Below are positions 12,307 through 22,758 of a stretch of DNA of 64,000 nt, one piece after another. Each line of letters starts with the position of its first letter. Positions within the stretch are counted from its first letter, which is position 1. The notes beneath the pieces are model-generated. The model saw nothing but the letters and a program-made list of their open reading frames with translations. It was not told the DNA's origin and searched no databases. The stretch spans positions 1,407,501 through 1,471,500 of the forward strand of contig JACVTC010000010.1 of the NCBI GenBank assembly GCA_016946835.1, given 5' to 3'. The DNA is from Neocallimastix lanati (nom. inval.) (lineage: Eukaryota > Neocallimastigomycota > Neocallimastigomycetes > Neocallimastigales > Neocallimastigaceae). The position numbers and the translations under genes were made by a program.

Positions 12307-14284
12307 ATGAAGTTTTTAAAAATATTTTTATCTACAGCAATACTAGTAGGATCAGTTATTGCTGATGATCAAGAAGTAGAAAAAACTGATGCTAATATAA
12401 GTGAAGATTGCAAACATTTAGAAGCAGCGATAAATCTATTAGGAAATGACTTAAAGGAAACCTATTTCAGTAAAAAATTAAGTAATTGTTGTGAATATAA
12501 TGAAATTGTATGTAGTGAAGTTGATGGTCAAAATCATATTGTAACAATGTATGTAAAGCATTAAATATATGTCTTTTATCTTAATATAATATATAAATAT
12601 TTAAAGTTCTAGTATATAAAATAAAAAATATTATTATAAATGTTATAATAAAAATAATAACAATCTGTTATTATTATTATTATTATTATTATATAATTGA
12701 TAAATTAATTATATATATATCAATATATATATTAAAATTAATAAACATTTTGATTTTCTTTCGAAATTATTTTTCTTTACTCAAAAATTTTTTTTATAAA
12801 TTAGTAAATTTGACAATCATAAATCTTTTGATAAAAAAGAATCTGAAGCTTTTGATGAACTATCAAATTTAAATTATTTAACTACCTTGTAAGTATAACT
12901 ATATATAATTAAAAATTTAATTTTGATTTTTTAATTATGTTATTTACTTTATTTTATTTTATTTTATTTTATTTTATTTTTATTATATATATATTAAATA
13001 TATCAAACTATTTAAAAATCAATAATAAAAAATAAAAAGGCAAATGGTTAACTTTATGTTTAGTACTGGTTTACCTAAAAGTATTGGAAAATTTAAAAAA
13101 TTAGAGAATTTGTAAGTCAATTAAAGATAAATTGTTTAATATGCTATGTACAAAACAAAAAAATTTGGAAAAAAAAGTTTCGAATTGTTTTTAATAATCA
13201 AATAAAATATTATAATATATTTTTATATAAATGAATAGAATTCTTAATCATAATACCTTTCACACAGATATACCAGAAGAAATTGGTAATATAAAATCCT
13301 TAGTTAAAATGTAAGTTATAATTTATTATTATTATTGAATAGAAATTATTGATATTTTAAAATTAGAAGTCACAAAGATTACGAATAAAATTGTTAATAA
13401 TAATAATAATAATAAAACAAATATATATTCTAATGTTATTCTATATAAATAAATATATTATAAAAGAGATTTATCATTTAATTATTTAACAGGAAATATT
13501 CCACCTTCCTTTGCTACCTTAGAGAATTTAAAATCATTGTAAGTTTCAATAATATAAACTAAAATGTTCTTAAAATATTATGGTTATATATATATTGATA
13601 TTTTATTATATATATGTATATATGTTTCAAATATTATTAATTATTATCATATAGAAATTTAGGTAATAATAGATTAGAAGGACCTCTTCCTTATTACTTT
13701 AAAAACCTAACAAATCTTCAAGAAATGTAATTTACATATATATATATTTTTATTAATAATTAATTAATAAAATTAATAATTAATTATTAATTTTATTTTA
13801 ATATTTTTTTTAAAAAAAAAATAAAATAAAATAATAAAAAAAAAAAAAAAATACTAATTAAAATTATTTAATATTCTAATCTATATACTTTTGATATAAA
13901 AATAGGAAATTAAATGGTAATATTGGGTTACGTGGTTATGTTCCATTAATTCCAAATATTAGTAATTGTGATTATGATTTAACAAATTTATGTAACTTAA
14001 AAAGTTCAAAATGTAGTTCTGCCTTCTTTGGATGCTCTATGGAAATGATTAACCAAACCAATTCAGAAAATGGTAATCCCTTCCCAAATAGTGATGAATT
14101 TGTTAAGGAAGTAAATGACAAACCAGATAAAGGTGGTTCTAGTGGATTAAGAAAATATCTTATTATTGCTTTAACCCTTGTTATTGCAATAATTATAGTT
14201 ATATATATATATGTTCGTTGTTATAGAAAAAGATACAATGGTAAGGATAATTACCCTTTGAATAAAAATTATAATGCTCTCTAA
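12307..14284 (+). CDS. LRR gene A: secreted/membrane leucine-rich-repeat protein, short tail
   Basis: Seven exons, all phase-2 junctions: 12307-12548, 12805-12888, 13040-13111, 13239-13310, 13467-13538, 13655-13726 and 13906-14284; 330 residues. An N-terminal signal peptide (KIFLSTAILVGSVIA) is followed by an N-cap with NCCEYNEIVC. Exons 3-6 are exactly 72 nt, each one LRR unit of plant-like type (for example LSFNYLTGNIPPSFATLENL). A C-cap follows with CDYDLTNLCNLKSSKC. A single membrane segment (YLIIALTLVIAIIIVIYIYV, about residues 285-305) precedes a short basic tail RCYRKRYNGK. There is no kinase and, unlike B and C, no proline-rich tail. It likely sits in the plasma membrane with the LRRs outside. 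The ligand is unknown. The start is the first ATG before the signal peptide. Confidence 0.85.
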
Positions 14285-14364
14285 AATTCATAGAAGAAAA
14301 AAAAAATCAAAAAAAATAAATAAATAAAAGGGAAAATAAAATAGAAATAAATAAATAAAATAAA

Positions 14365-14397
<33 letters not shown>

Positions 14398-14764
14398 ATG
14401 AATGAATGAATGAATGAAAAATAATGAGAAAGAAATAAAAGAATTAGATTATTTATTAGAATTATAAATGTATATATATAAATTTATATATATATAATAA
14501 GAAAAAAAATTATTAATTATTATTATTATTATTAATTAGTAAATAAAATTTACTATCAATATTTACTATCAATATTAACGGTTTTTAGTTTTAATAAATT
14601 TACATATAATATATATATATTTTAATATAATTAAAAATGTAATTTTATTAAATAACTTAAAACTTTTAAATACATTAAAAAAAAAAAATTTTTTTTTAAA
14701 CTAGTTTATAAATAGAAAGCAATAATATATATAAATTAATAAGTATTAAATTATTATCTTTTTT
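14285..14764. other. 3' region of gene A, low complexity
   Basis: A-runs (14368-14395), (GAAT)n, (AT)n. Nothing else recognised before the SINE target site. Confidence 0.5.
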
Positions 14765-14782
14765 ATTAATATTAAGCCATGT

Positions 14783-14794
14783 TGGTCCAGTCGG
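14783..14794 (+). promoter_or_regulatory. Pol III A box of the SINE
   Basis: TGGTCCAGTCGG fits the TRGYNNANNNG consensus and sits 8 bp into the tRNA-like head. Confidence 0.75.
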
Positions 14795-14825
14795 TTAGGA
14801 CGATACAGGTCACTGTAGAGGGCGG

Positions 14826-14836
14826 GGTTCGAATCC
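14826..14836 (+). promoter_or_regulatory. Pol III B box of the SINE
   Basis: GGTTCGAATCC is a perfect match to the B-box consensus and lies in the T arm of the tRNA-like head. Confidence 0.85.
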
Positions 14837-15256
14837 TCGGCATGGCACCAAATAATCGGATGAGGTTTCTATCCTGGGATATCATGAGACCACACGTGAT
14901 GTCCATAAGGCTTTCCCTCAGATGATTATTTCACCCAACCCTGATACTACGCTTTGAATTGAAGCATAGACCTTGATGATTGTAAAATTTCCAATCGCCA
15001 ATGATTACACCCACTAGGGAGGAGTTAATGGTTCCGTTCTGATGCTCGTGGTCATTAGAGATATATGTAGGAACGTTAGGAATGCATCTCCGGGCAGTGT
15101 GTAACGACGATTGAGAGCGGCGAAGCTGATACAGTATGCCAATAACTCATCACCTTACAGTTAATTAATAACTGTATGGCCATATGGGAGATGGGTACCC
15201 ATATGTGCAAGTCTATGTTTTTTTTTTTTTTTTTTTTTTTTTTTTATTAATATTAA

Positions 15257-15475
15257 ATTGGTTTGAAAAAAAAAAAAAAAAAAAAAAATATTTAATATTT
15301 AATTATTTATTCATTTATATATAATAATAATAATAAAATTATTTTAAATATTAAATATTAAAGTAATAAATAATAGTAATTACTATTACTATTATTTTTT
15401 CTCTCTCTTTTTTTTTTTTTTTTTTTTTTTTAATTCATAGAATTTATGTTAATTTAATTATCTATTTATAAATTA

Positions 15476-15547
<72 letters not shown>

Positions 15548-15581
15548 CGTTTATTCAATCATCTATTTTTGAATAATCTTC

Positions 15582-15642
<61 letters not shown>

Positions 15643-15828
15643 AATAAAATAATAATAAGCGAAATATAAACACAACTATATTTTGTATATAAAAAAATAA
15701 TAATAAGCGAAATATAATCACAACTATATTTTGTATATAAAAATAATAATAAATAATAAATATTAAAATCATTTAATCATTTTTTTTTTAGAATAATTAA
15801 AAATTATTATCGTAGAAACAACAACAAC

Positions 15829-15874
<46 letters not shown>

Positions 15875-16178
15875 AAATTATATAAATTATATAAATTATA
15901 ATAAATATTATAATATATTTATCAATATTCATTTCAACTATAATAGTATGAAAGAAAAAAAAAAAAATTATAAAATTTTTTTTTTTGATAATGTGTTTTA
16001 TATAGTTTTTTAATTAGTGTTTTTTTTTTTTTTTTTTTTTATTGATTTTTTTTTTTTTTTATTATCTATTTTTTTTTCCTATTTTTTTATTAATATATAA
16101 CCTATTTTAATATATAAATATATATATATTTAAAAAAATTAATATAAATTTAATCAATTAATTGAATCTCCCCCTTTT

Positions 16179-16214
<36 letters not shown>

Positions 16215-17251
16215 AAAAAAATAATATTATATTTCCTATATTCTACAAAAAAAAATTTATTTATTTATATATATATATTAAAGCATAGGGTAGCTAAAAG
16301 TTTTTATTAAGAAAAAGAAAGCAGTAGACCTCTATAACTTTTTTTTTTTTTGGAAGGAAGGAAGGAACTTAGGGGACAAAAAAAAAAAAGGAAAAGGAAA
16401 GAAAGAAAGAAAGAAAGAAAAGAAAGAAAAGAAAAAAAAAGAAAAGAAAGAAAAGAAAAGAAAAAAGAAAAGAAAAGAAAAGAAAAGAGAGAAAGAAAAG
16501 AAAAAGAAAAATTATCAAAATAAATATATATATATATTTATTTGATTTCATATGCATATATATATATATGAACAATATTTATAAATGAAAAATATTACAC
16601 CTCTAACCTCCCTTCCTTTTAAAAAAAAAAAAAAAAAAAAGGGAATGTTTTAAATGAATGAAGAAAGAGAAAATTTTGTTTGTATAATTTTTTTTTTTAT
16701 TATTATTTTTTTTTTAAAAAAATTTTATTTTAATTTATTTTACTCATTTTTATTATTATTACTATTATTATTATTATTTTATTTTTTTTAACTTTGACAT
16801 AAAATATTCATTTTAACATAAAAAAAAAAGTATTCCTATCAATGATGATTATTTTTTTTTTTTTTTTTTTTTCATTTTTATTTTCATTTTTATGATTATT
16901 TATTTACATTACATATTCATTAATTAATGACTTTTTTTTTTTTTTTTTTTTTTTTGCTATGTTTTGTTTTGCTTTTTTGTAAATATATATATAATATATT
17001 ACTTTTTTTTTTGTAATATATTAAAGAAAATAAAAGAGATTCAATAACTCTTTATTCTAAATTGATATTATTTTTATTATTATTATTATTATTATGGATA
17101 TATAGGAATTTATAGTATTTCCAACAAGTTTACAATTTTTTTTTTTTCCTAAATAAAAAAAAAAATAATAATAACAATAAAATAATAATAATAATAAATA
17201 AAAATCAAAAGAATATACATGTATTTTTTTAACATATAAAAAAATTTTTCC

Positions 17252-17284
<33 letters not shown>

Positions 17285-17368
17285 TTTTAACTTTTATTTT
17301 TATTTTTTAATTTATTTTAATTATGAATTAATATGGTAAAATATGACATCTTTAGAATTAAAAATATT

Positions 17369-17405
<37 letters not shown>

Positions 17406-17489
17406 AAATATCGTGTATAAATAAAATGTAAAATGATTAGTTTAAATTGTATTAATAACATAAAAAATAAAATAAAAAATAGTATTTAT

Positions 17490-17572
<83 letters not shown>

Positions 17573-17675
17573 ATATTAATAATAATAACAATAATAATAA
17601 TAATAAATAAATAAAAATATTATTTATATAATAAAAATAATAATAATATTAATAATTGATTATTTAATTATATAA
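15257..17675. other. low-complexity intergenic DNA
   Basis: Long A- and T-runs, (AAT)n (15506-15545, 17490-17540) and (AATA)n. A 25-bp motif (ATATTTTGTATATAAAAA context with GCGAAATATAA) is repeated at 15658 and 15708. A long purine run is listed separately. No gene. Confidence 0.6.
16378..16511. repeat. 134-nt uninterrupted purine tract
   Basis: Only A and G on the plus strand, mostly GAAA/GAAAA units. It is immediately preceded by GGAAGGAAGGAAGG. Such tracts can form triplex DNA; no function is implied by the sequence itself. Confidence 0.85.
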
Positions 17676-18305
17676 TTACCCCAATAAACCTCTTCCTGAC
17701 CATTCCTTTGGAGTTAATGTAAGATCAACCTTGGTATTTTCACCTCTTAAAACAACAATATTTATTGGTTTCTTTTATATATGCATTTATATATTATAAT
17801 TATAATAATTAAAAACAACAACGATTATAATAAGAATAATAATATTATTATTATATAATAATTGATTTCATTGTATATAATTAAAATAATAATAAATAAT
17901 AATAATGGTATAAATATTACTATAAAATATAAATAAATATATATATATATATATATATTCATAATATCTAATATTATTCTTTATTTACATTTTTATTATC
18001 CATAACAACTTTTGCTAAGGCCTTAAGATTTTCATTATTAGTTTCATTTATATTACCAAAATTTAAACTTTATAAATTTATTTTAATATTTTAAAATATA
18101 ATTAATAAAGATAATGTTATTATGTGTTAATTTGTCAGTATTTATAGAAATAAAATTTTAAAGTTTTTTCCTTCCTAAGAGAAATGATGCTTTGATAAAA
18201 AAAAAAAAAAAATGATAATTATAATTATATAAATTTTAAAAATTTACATTTTATCTTTTTCTAATAATCCTGCTTCAAATGCTGGTGAATTATCAGCAAC
18301 AGTAT

Positions 18306-18342
<37 letters not shown>

Positions 18343-19441
18343 GTTTTATTATTTCAGTATTATTATGATTGTTTAAAATATATATATATATATATACATA
18401 TATAATAAATATATAATGTAGAAAATTTATTATATTTATCAATTCATCATTTAAATGAATAAAATTAATATAATTATAATTTTTAAAAATTTAATATATA
18501 TATATATATTTTTACATATTATTGACATAATATATTAATATCAAATATATAAATAAAAATAAAATTAAAACTAAAAAAAAAAAAAAAAGTTTTATTAATT
18601 TATTATGTTATAATATTTACCACAATAGCAAATGGTCTTTGATTAGCTAAGGCTTGAGCTTTAGCTTGTTCCTTCTTTTCTTTATTGACTTTATGAACGT
18701 CATAAAGTGCTTGTTCAATATCTTTCATTATACCTTTATAGTCATTCTTTAAACAAATAATTTTATTTCTTGCAATACGAATTTGAACAATATCAATATC
18801 TGAACGAGGAAAACCTTCAGAATCTAAAAGTGAACCTGTCATACCAACTTTATGCTAAATTTATATATTATATTTTATATATATATAATATGAACAATTA
18901 AATAATTGAAGTTGAGAGTATTATTAATAAAAAAAAAAAAAAAAAAAAAAAAACATATATATATACAAATTTTCATGTTAGTTTTATTATACATAAATTA
19001 TTCATCCAATTTTAATTTTTTATAATAATAATAATTATTACAATAAATAATTCTTTTTTAATGTTTAGCAAAAATTATGAATTTGAAAAAAAAAAAAAAA
19101 TTCATTACTTTCTTTCACTATTTGATAAAACTATCCATTTTATTAATTTTATTTTTATTACTATATATATATTATTTTTTTTTAAAAAAAAAAAATAATA
19201 ATAATAATAATAATGATAATAAAAAATAAATTGAAATGAAATTTATATAAAAATTAGTACTAACACTTTTTAAAATTTCTTCCCATTCCAAGATTTCTTT
19301 TTCAATAGCATCTTTACGTTTCATTAAATATTGTGCTTTTTCCATTGGTGTCATATTAGATGTATCCTCTAATATTTCAGACTTTTTTGGTAAATTTTCT
19401 GCTTGAGATTCATACTGAGAAATGGTAATAGGATTAGTCAT
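17676..19441 (-). CDS. PSMD9/NAS2: 26S proteasome assembly chaperone PSMD9/Nas2
   Basis: Five exons on the minus strand: 19441-19265, 18854-18621, 18306-18248, 18067-17989 and 17771-17676 (TAA 17678-17676); 214 residues, close to the family length. N-terminal coiled-coil region with MEKAQYLMKRKDAIEKEILE, then the family hallmark GSLLDSEGFPRSDIDIVQIR followed by ARNKIICLKNDYKGIMKDIE. Exons 3-5 encode a PDZ-like domain: VADNSPAFEAGLLEKDKI, LNFGNINE, KPINIVVLRGE and the terminal WSGRGLLG, matching the WAGKGLLG end of animal PSMD9. The protein is a chaperone that binds the base ATPase Rpt5 during 26S proteasome assembly (family knowledge). The start ATG is the first in frame. Introns are GT-AG, with donor GTTAGT for intron 1. 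It lies inside the LRR gene cluster, on the opposite strand. Confidence 0.93.
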
Positions 19442-19899
19442 TTTTTTAGTTTTATATCTTTTTTTTTTTTTTTTTATGATTTTTCTTAAAAATAAAAAAA
19501 AAGTAAAAAATGTAAGTAAAAAAAATAATAATAATAATAATAAAATAATATAAAAAATATAAAAAATATAAAAAATATATTTAATAAACTAATTTTTTAA
19601 TTAATAATAATTAATAATTCAATTTAATAATAATTAATAATACAATTTTAAAAAAATTTTTATTGAATTTTTTTTTTTTTTATTGAATATAAATTAAGAT
19701 GAATCATTTTTAATTAATATTTTTTAATTTTAAATAATAACCATAAAAAAAAAATGAAGAGCAAAATATTTTTTTTTACAATTAATATAAAATCTTTATT
19801 ATAGTATTATAATAATAATATTTTAATAATACTTTTAATATTAATAACACTATTAATAATAGTAAAAATATTATTATAATAATAATAATACTTGTAATA

Positions 19900-19930
<31 letters not shown>

Positions 19931-20407
19931 TGCTCGTAATGATAATAATAATACTTTTAATAATAAAATAATAATACTTTTAATAATAAAAAATAATACT
20001 TTTAATAATAATAATAATACCTATAATGATAATAATAATACTTTTAATAATAATTGTAATAATAATTATTTTATTACAGTTTTATATATAATTTATTAAT
20101 GAATAATATTATAAAGAATAATAAAAAAAATTAAAAAATTTAAAAAATTTATGAAAATTGTTATAATTATTTTAGTTTTTTTTTAAAAAAAAAACATCTA
20201 TTTGATTTTCTTTAATTGAACATCATAATAGTCCTTTTATTAACTCTTTTATGTATATATATATATTATGAAATATATTAGTAAAACTTAAATTGGTTAG
20301 TAACTTTCAAGATTCTACTACAACACATTTTATACTTATATGTGTATATATAAGCATATATCATTTATTATATAATTATATACATATATATATATATATA
20401 AATATAT

Positions 20408-20439
<32 letters not shown>

Positions 20440-20668
20440 ATTTATTTATACTTTTATCACTTTAGAAAAAAGATAAATTAATATATTTAATATCCAATAT
20501 TTTTATTATTATTATTATTATTACTATTATTATTATTATTATTTATTATTATTTATTATTATTTATTATTATTTATTATTATTTATTATTATTTATTATT
20601 ATTTTTTATTATTTATTATTATTTATTATTATTTTTTATTATTTATTATTATTTATTATTATTTTTTA

Positions 20669-20701
<33 letters not shown>

Positions 20702-21000
20702 TATTATTATTATTATTTATTATTATTTATTATTATTTTTTATTATTTATTATTATTATTATCATTATTATTATTTTTTATTTTTTTTTTGACAAAAAAT
20801 ATTATTAAAATATATTAATATATTTTTGGAAAAAAAAATTTTTTTTTTTGACAAAAAATATTATCAAAATATATTAATATATTTTAATATCAATGAATGA
20901 TAATAATTATATATGTAACTTTTTTCATTCGTATTAACAAATAATTATTTTAGAAAATAATTATATATAAATTATATATATATGTAACTATTTTCATTCA
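19442..21000. other. low-complexity intergenic DNA with ATT/ATTT arrays
   Basis: Holds (AAT)n near 19520 and 19910, imperfect units of AATAATACTTTTAATAAT (19880-20060), (AT)n, a T-run (20414-20439), and a long (ATTATTATTT)n array at 20500-20780. An imperfect 60-bp direct repeat with TTTGACAAAAAATATTAT occurs at 20785 and 20848. No gene. Confidence 0.6.
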
Positions 21001-21029
21001 TATTATGATATATGATGCACTAGTATAGC

Positions 21030-21278
21030 GTCACGGCTCACAACGCATCGTTACAAGTCTTCCCGAAGCTGAATTCTCTATACATTCCTAACATATATCA
21101 CTATTGACCAGGGTCATCGGAACGGGAATCATTCAATCCCCCCCAAGTGGGTATAATCATTAGCATGTTGGAATTTGTCTCGCCTAATTCCTATAGAATT
21201 CACCTGAGAACATCATCAAGGCCTATGATTAAGTCGTAACGTAGTATTAGCGTTAGGTGAATAAGTAGCCAAGGGAAA
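21030..21278 (-). mobile_element. diverged, inverted and truncated copy of the SINE
   Basis: Read on the minus strand this segment aligns with the body of the element at 14776. Shared phrases on the plus strand here (reverse complement of the SINE) include CATTCCTAAC, AGTGGGT(A/G)TAATCATT, CATCATCAAGG(C/T)CTATG and GGGAAAG. The match ends at about 21278, inside the body, so the tRNA head is missing, which fits 5' truncation during reverse transcription. The poly(T) end is not preserved. Similar flanks (ATCAATGAATGATA at 20889 and 21283, then TTTTTCATTC further on) surround it. Confidence 0.7.
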
Positions 21279-21299
21279 GATTATCAATGAATGATAGTA

Positions 21300-22237
21300 A
21301 TTATAATTAGATATATAATTATTTTTCATTCATATTATAAATATAATTAATAGATATAAGCAACTCAGATAGTTTATTTATTAATTATTATTTATTTATT
21401 TAATAAAGTTAAATCAACATAATAAATTTTAATAAATATTTTATGTATTATATTTATGTCAGGAGAAAAGAGAAATGAATGTGACCAAATAAATAAGGTG
21501 AAACCGTTGGTAATACAGCCATATTTTAGCATATGTAATATTCATTTCATAATCAAGAACATAAATATATAGAAAAAATTTATTTTTTACATAATTTTAT
21601 GGTAATATCGTGATTTATTTGAAAATTATACTGCACCACATTCTAATTAATTTTTTTTCAAAATAAAAAAAAGTTATATTTAATATTTATGTTACTACTA
21701 ATGAATAATTAAATTTTTTATATTCATTAAAGTTGGAAATAGTACTAATATTGTTATTTAATATTACTTTTTAATTTCATAAAACCAAATTTAATAATTA
21801 TAAAAAAAAAAATTAAAAAAAAAAAACATTGATTGTTGCTTGATAATTTCACCCCTATTTAAATCAATTTAATTCATTAATATATTGTTAATAGTTATAA
21901 TATATATAATAATATAATATGTAATATATATATATATTATATAATATATATAATATATAATATATAATATGTAATAGATGTATATTATATAACCAATATT
22001 TATTACTACTCTACTAATATTATAGTTTATTTGTATAAAATAATATAAAATAAGCTTTTGTTTGACAATTTTTTAATATATTGTATATTATGTGTATATA
22101 GATAAATGATAAAAATGAACGGGATTTTAGAAATGAAGTTCTATTTCATATAAAATATAATATATTCTACAATTTAAACAAATTACTTAATAGTTTATAT
22201 TAATAAATTTATTCAATTTATTCCTTTTTTTTTTTTT
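21300..22237. other. AT-rich region upstream of LRR gene B
   Basis: No open frame of note. It includes AAATAAGCTTTTGTTTGACA at about 22049, which recurs upstream of gene D (about 34260), so part of this is duplicated flanking DNA. Confidence 0.5.
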
Positions 22238-22265
22238 TTAATATATTTATTGTGAAACATTGAAA
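22238..22265 (+). promoter_or_regulatory. distal upstream block shared by LRR genes B, C, D
   Basis: TTGTGAAACATTGAAA about 500 bp before the ATG corresponds to TTGTGTAACATTGAAA before C and TTGTGGAACATCAAAA before D. Conserved by descent or function; role unknown. Confidence 0.45.
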
Positions 22266-22630
22266 TAAAACAAAAAAAAAAAAAAAAGAATTAAATAAAA
22301 ATTATTTAATTTGTTATTAATTTATTTATTAATTTATTTATTTATTAAAAAAAAAATAAATATTTAATAAAGAACATATATTAAAATTAATTACAATAAA
22401 AGAAAATATTGTAAATAATTATATTTATATATATAAATTATAATCCATTTTTATTTTATAAAAATAAATATAAAAAAAAAAAAAAAAGGATATATATATA
22501 AAATTTATTCCTTCAAAAAAATTTTTTTTTAAAAAAAAAAAAAAAAAATTAAGATAATAATATCTTATAAAATATAATATAATAAAATATAATTGTAACA
22601 GATTATATTAAAAGTTTTTTTTTTTATCAA

Positions 22631-22660
22631 ACAATTTATATTCTATTATATAGAAATTAA
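22631..22660 (+). promoter_or_regulatory. proximal upstream block shared by LRR genes B, C, D
   Basis: ACAATTTATATTCTATTATA, 128 bp before the ATG, matches ACAATTTATATT(T/C)(T/G)ATTATA before C and D. A candidate core promoter element. Confidence 0.5.
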
Positions 22661-22758
22661 CTTTATATATATATATTTTATTTTATAAAATAAATATAAA
22701 TTATATATATATAGTTTTATTTTTTAATATTTAAGTATAAAAAATAAAAAAAAACAAA

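Larger units (their letters stand above)
14776..15245 (+). mobile_element. tRNA-derived SINE with poly(T) end, complete
   Basis: The first 75 bp fold as a tRNA-like head: acceptor GCCATGT pairing with GCATGGC, D stem GTCC/GGAC, T arm CGGGG-TTCGAAT-CCTCG, and an encoded ACCA end. The anticodon arm (TACAG-GTCA-CTGTA) is too short for a working tRNA. Pol III A and B boxes are intact. A unique body of about 360 bp follows, with 3' hairpins (CATATGGG...CCCATATG, ACAGTTA...TAACTGT), then 28 T (15218-15245). The insertion is flanked by the perfect direct repeat ATTAATATTAA (14765-14775 and 15246-15256; longer if adjoining T are counted), a target-site duplication. A second diverged copy lies inverted near 21030. 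The poly(T) end, instead of poly(A), suggests an RNA ending in a Pol III U-run. Confidence 0.8.

Noticed and set aside
14776-14850. Functional tRNA gene
   Set aside because: The anticodon loop is too short and the unit continues into a conserved body with a target duplication, so it is a SINE head.
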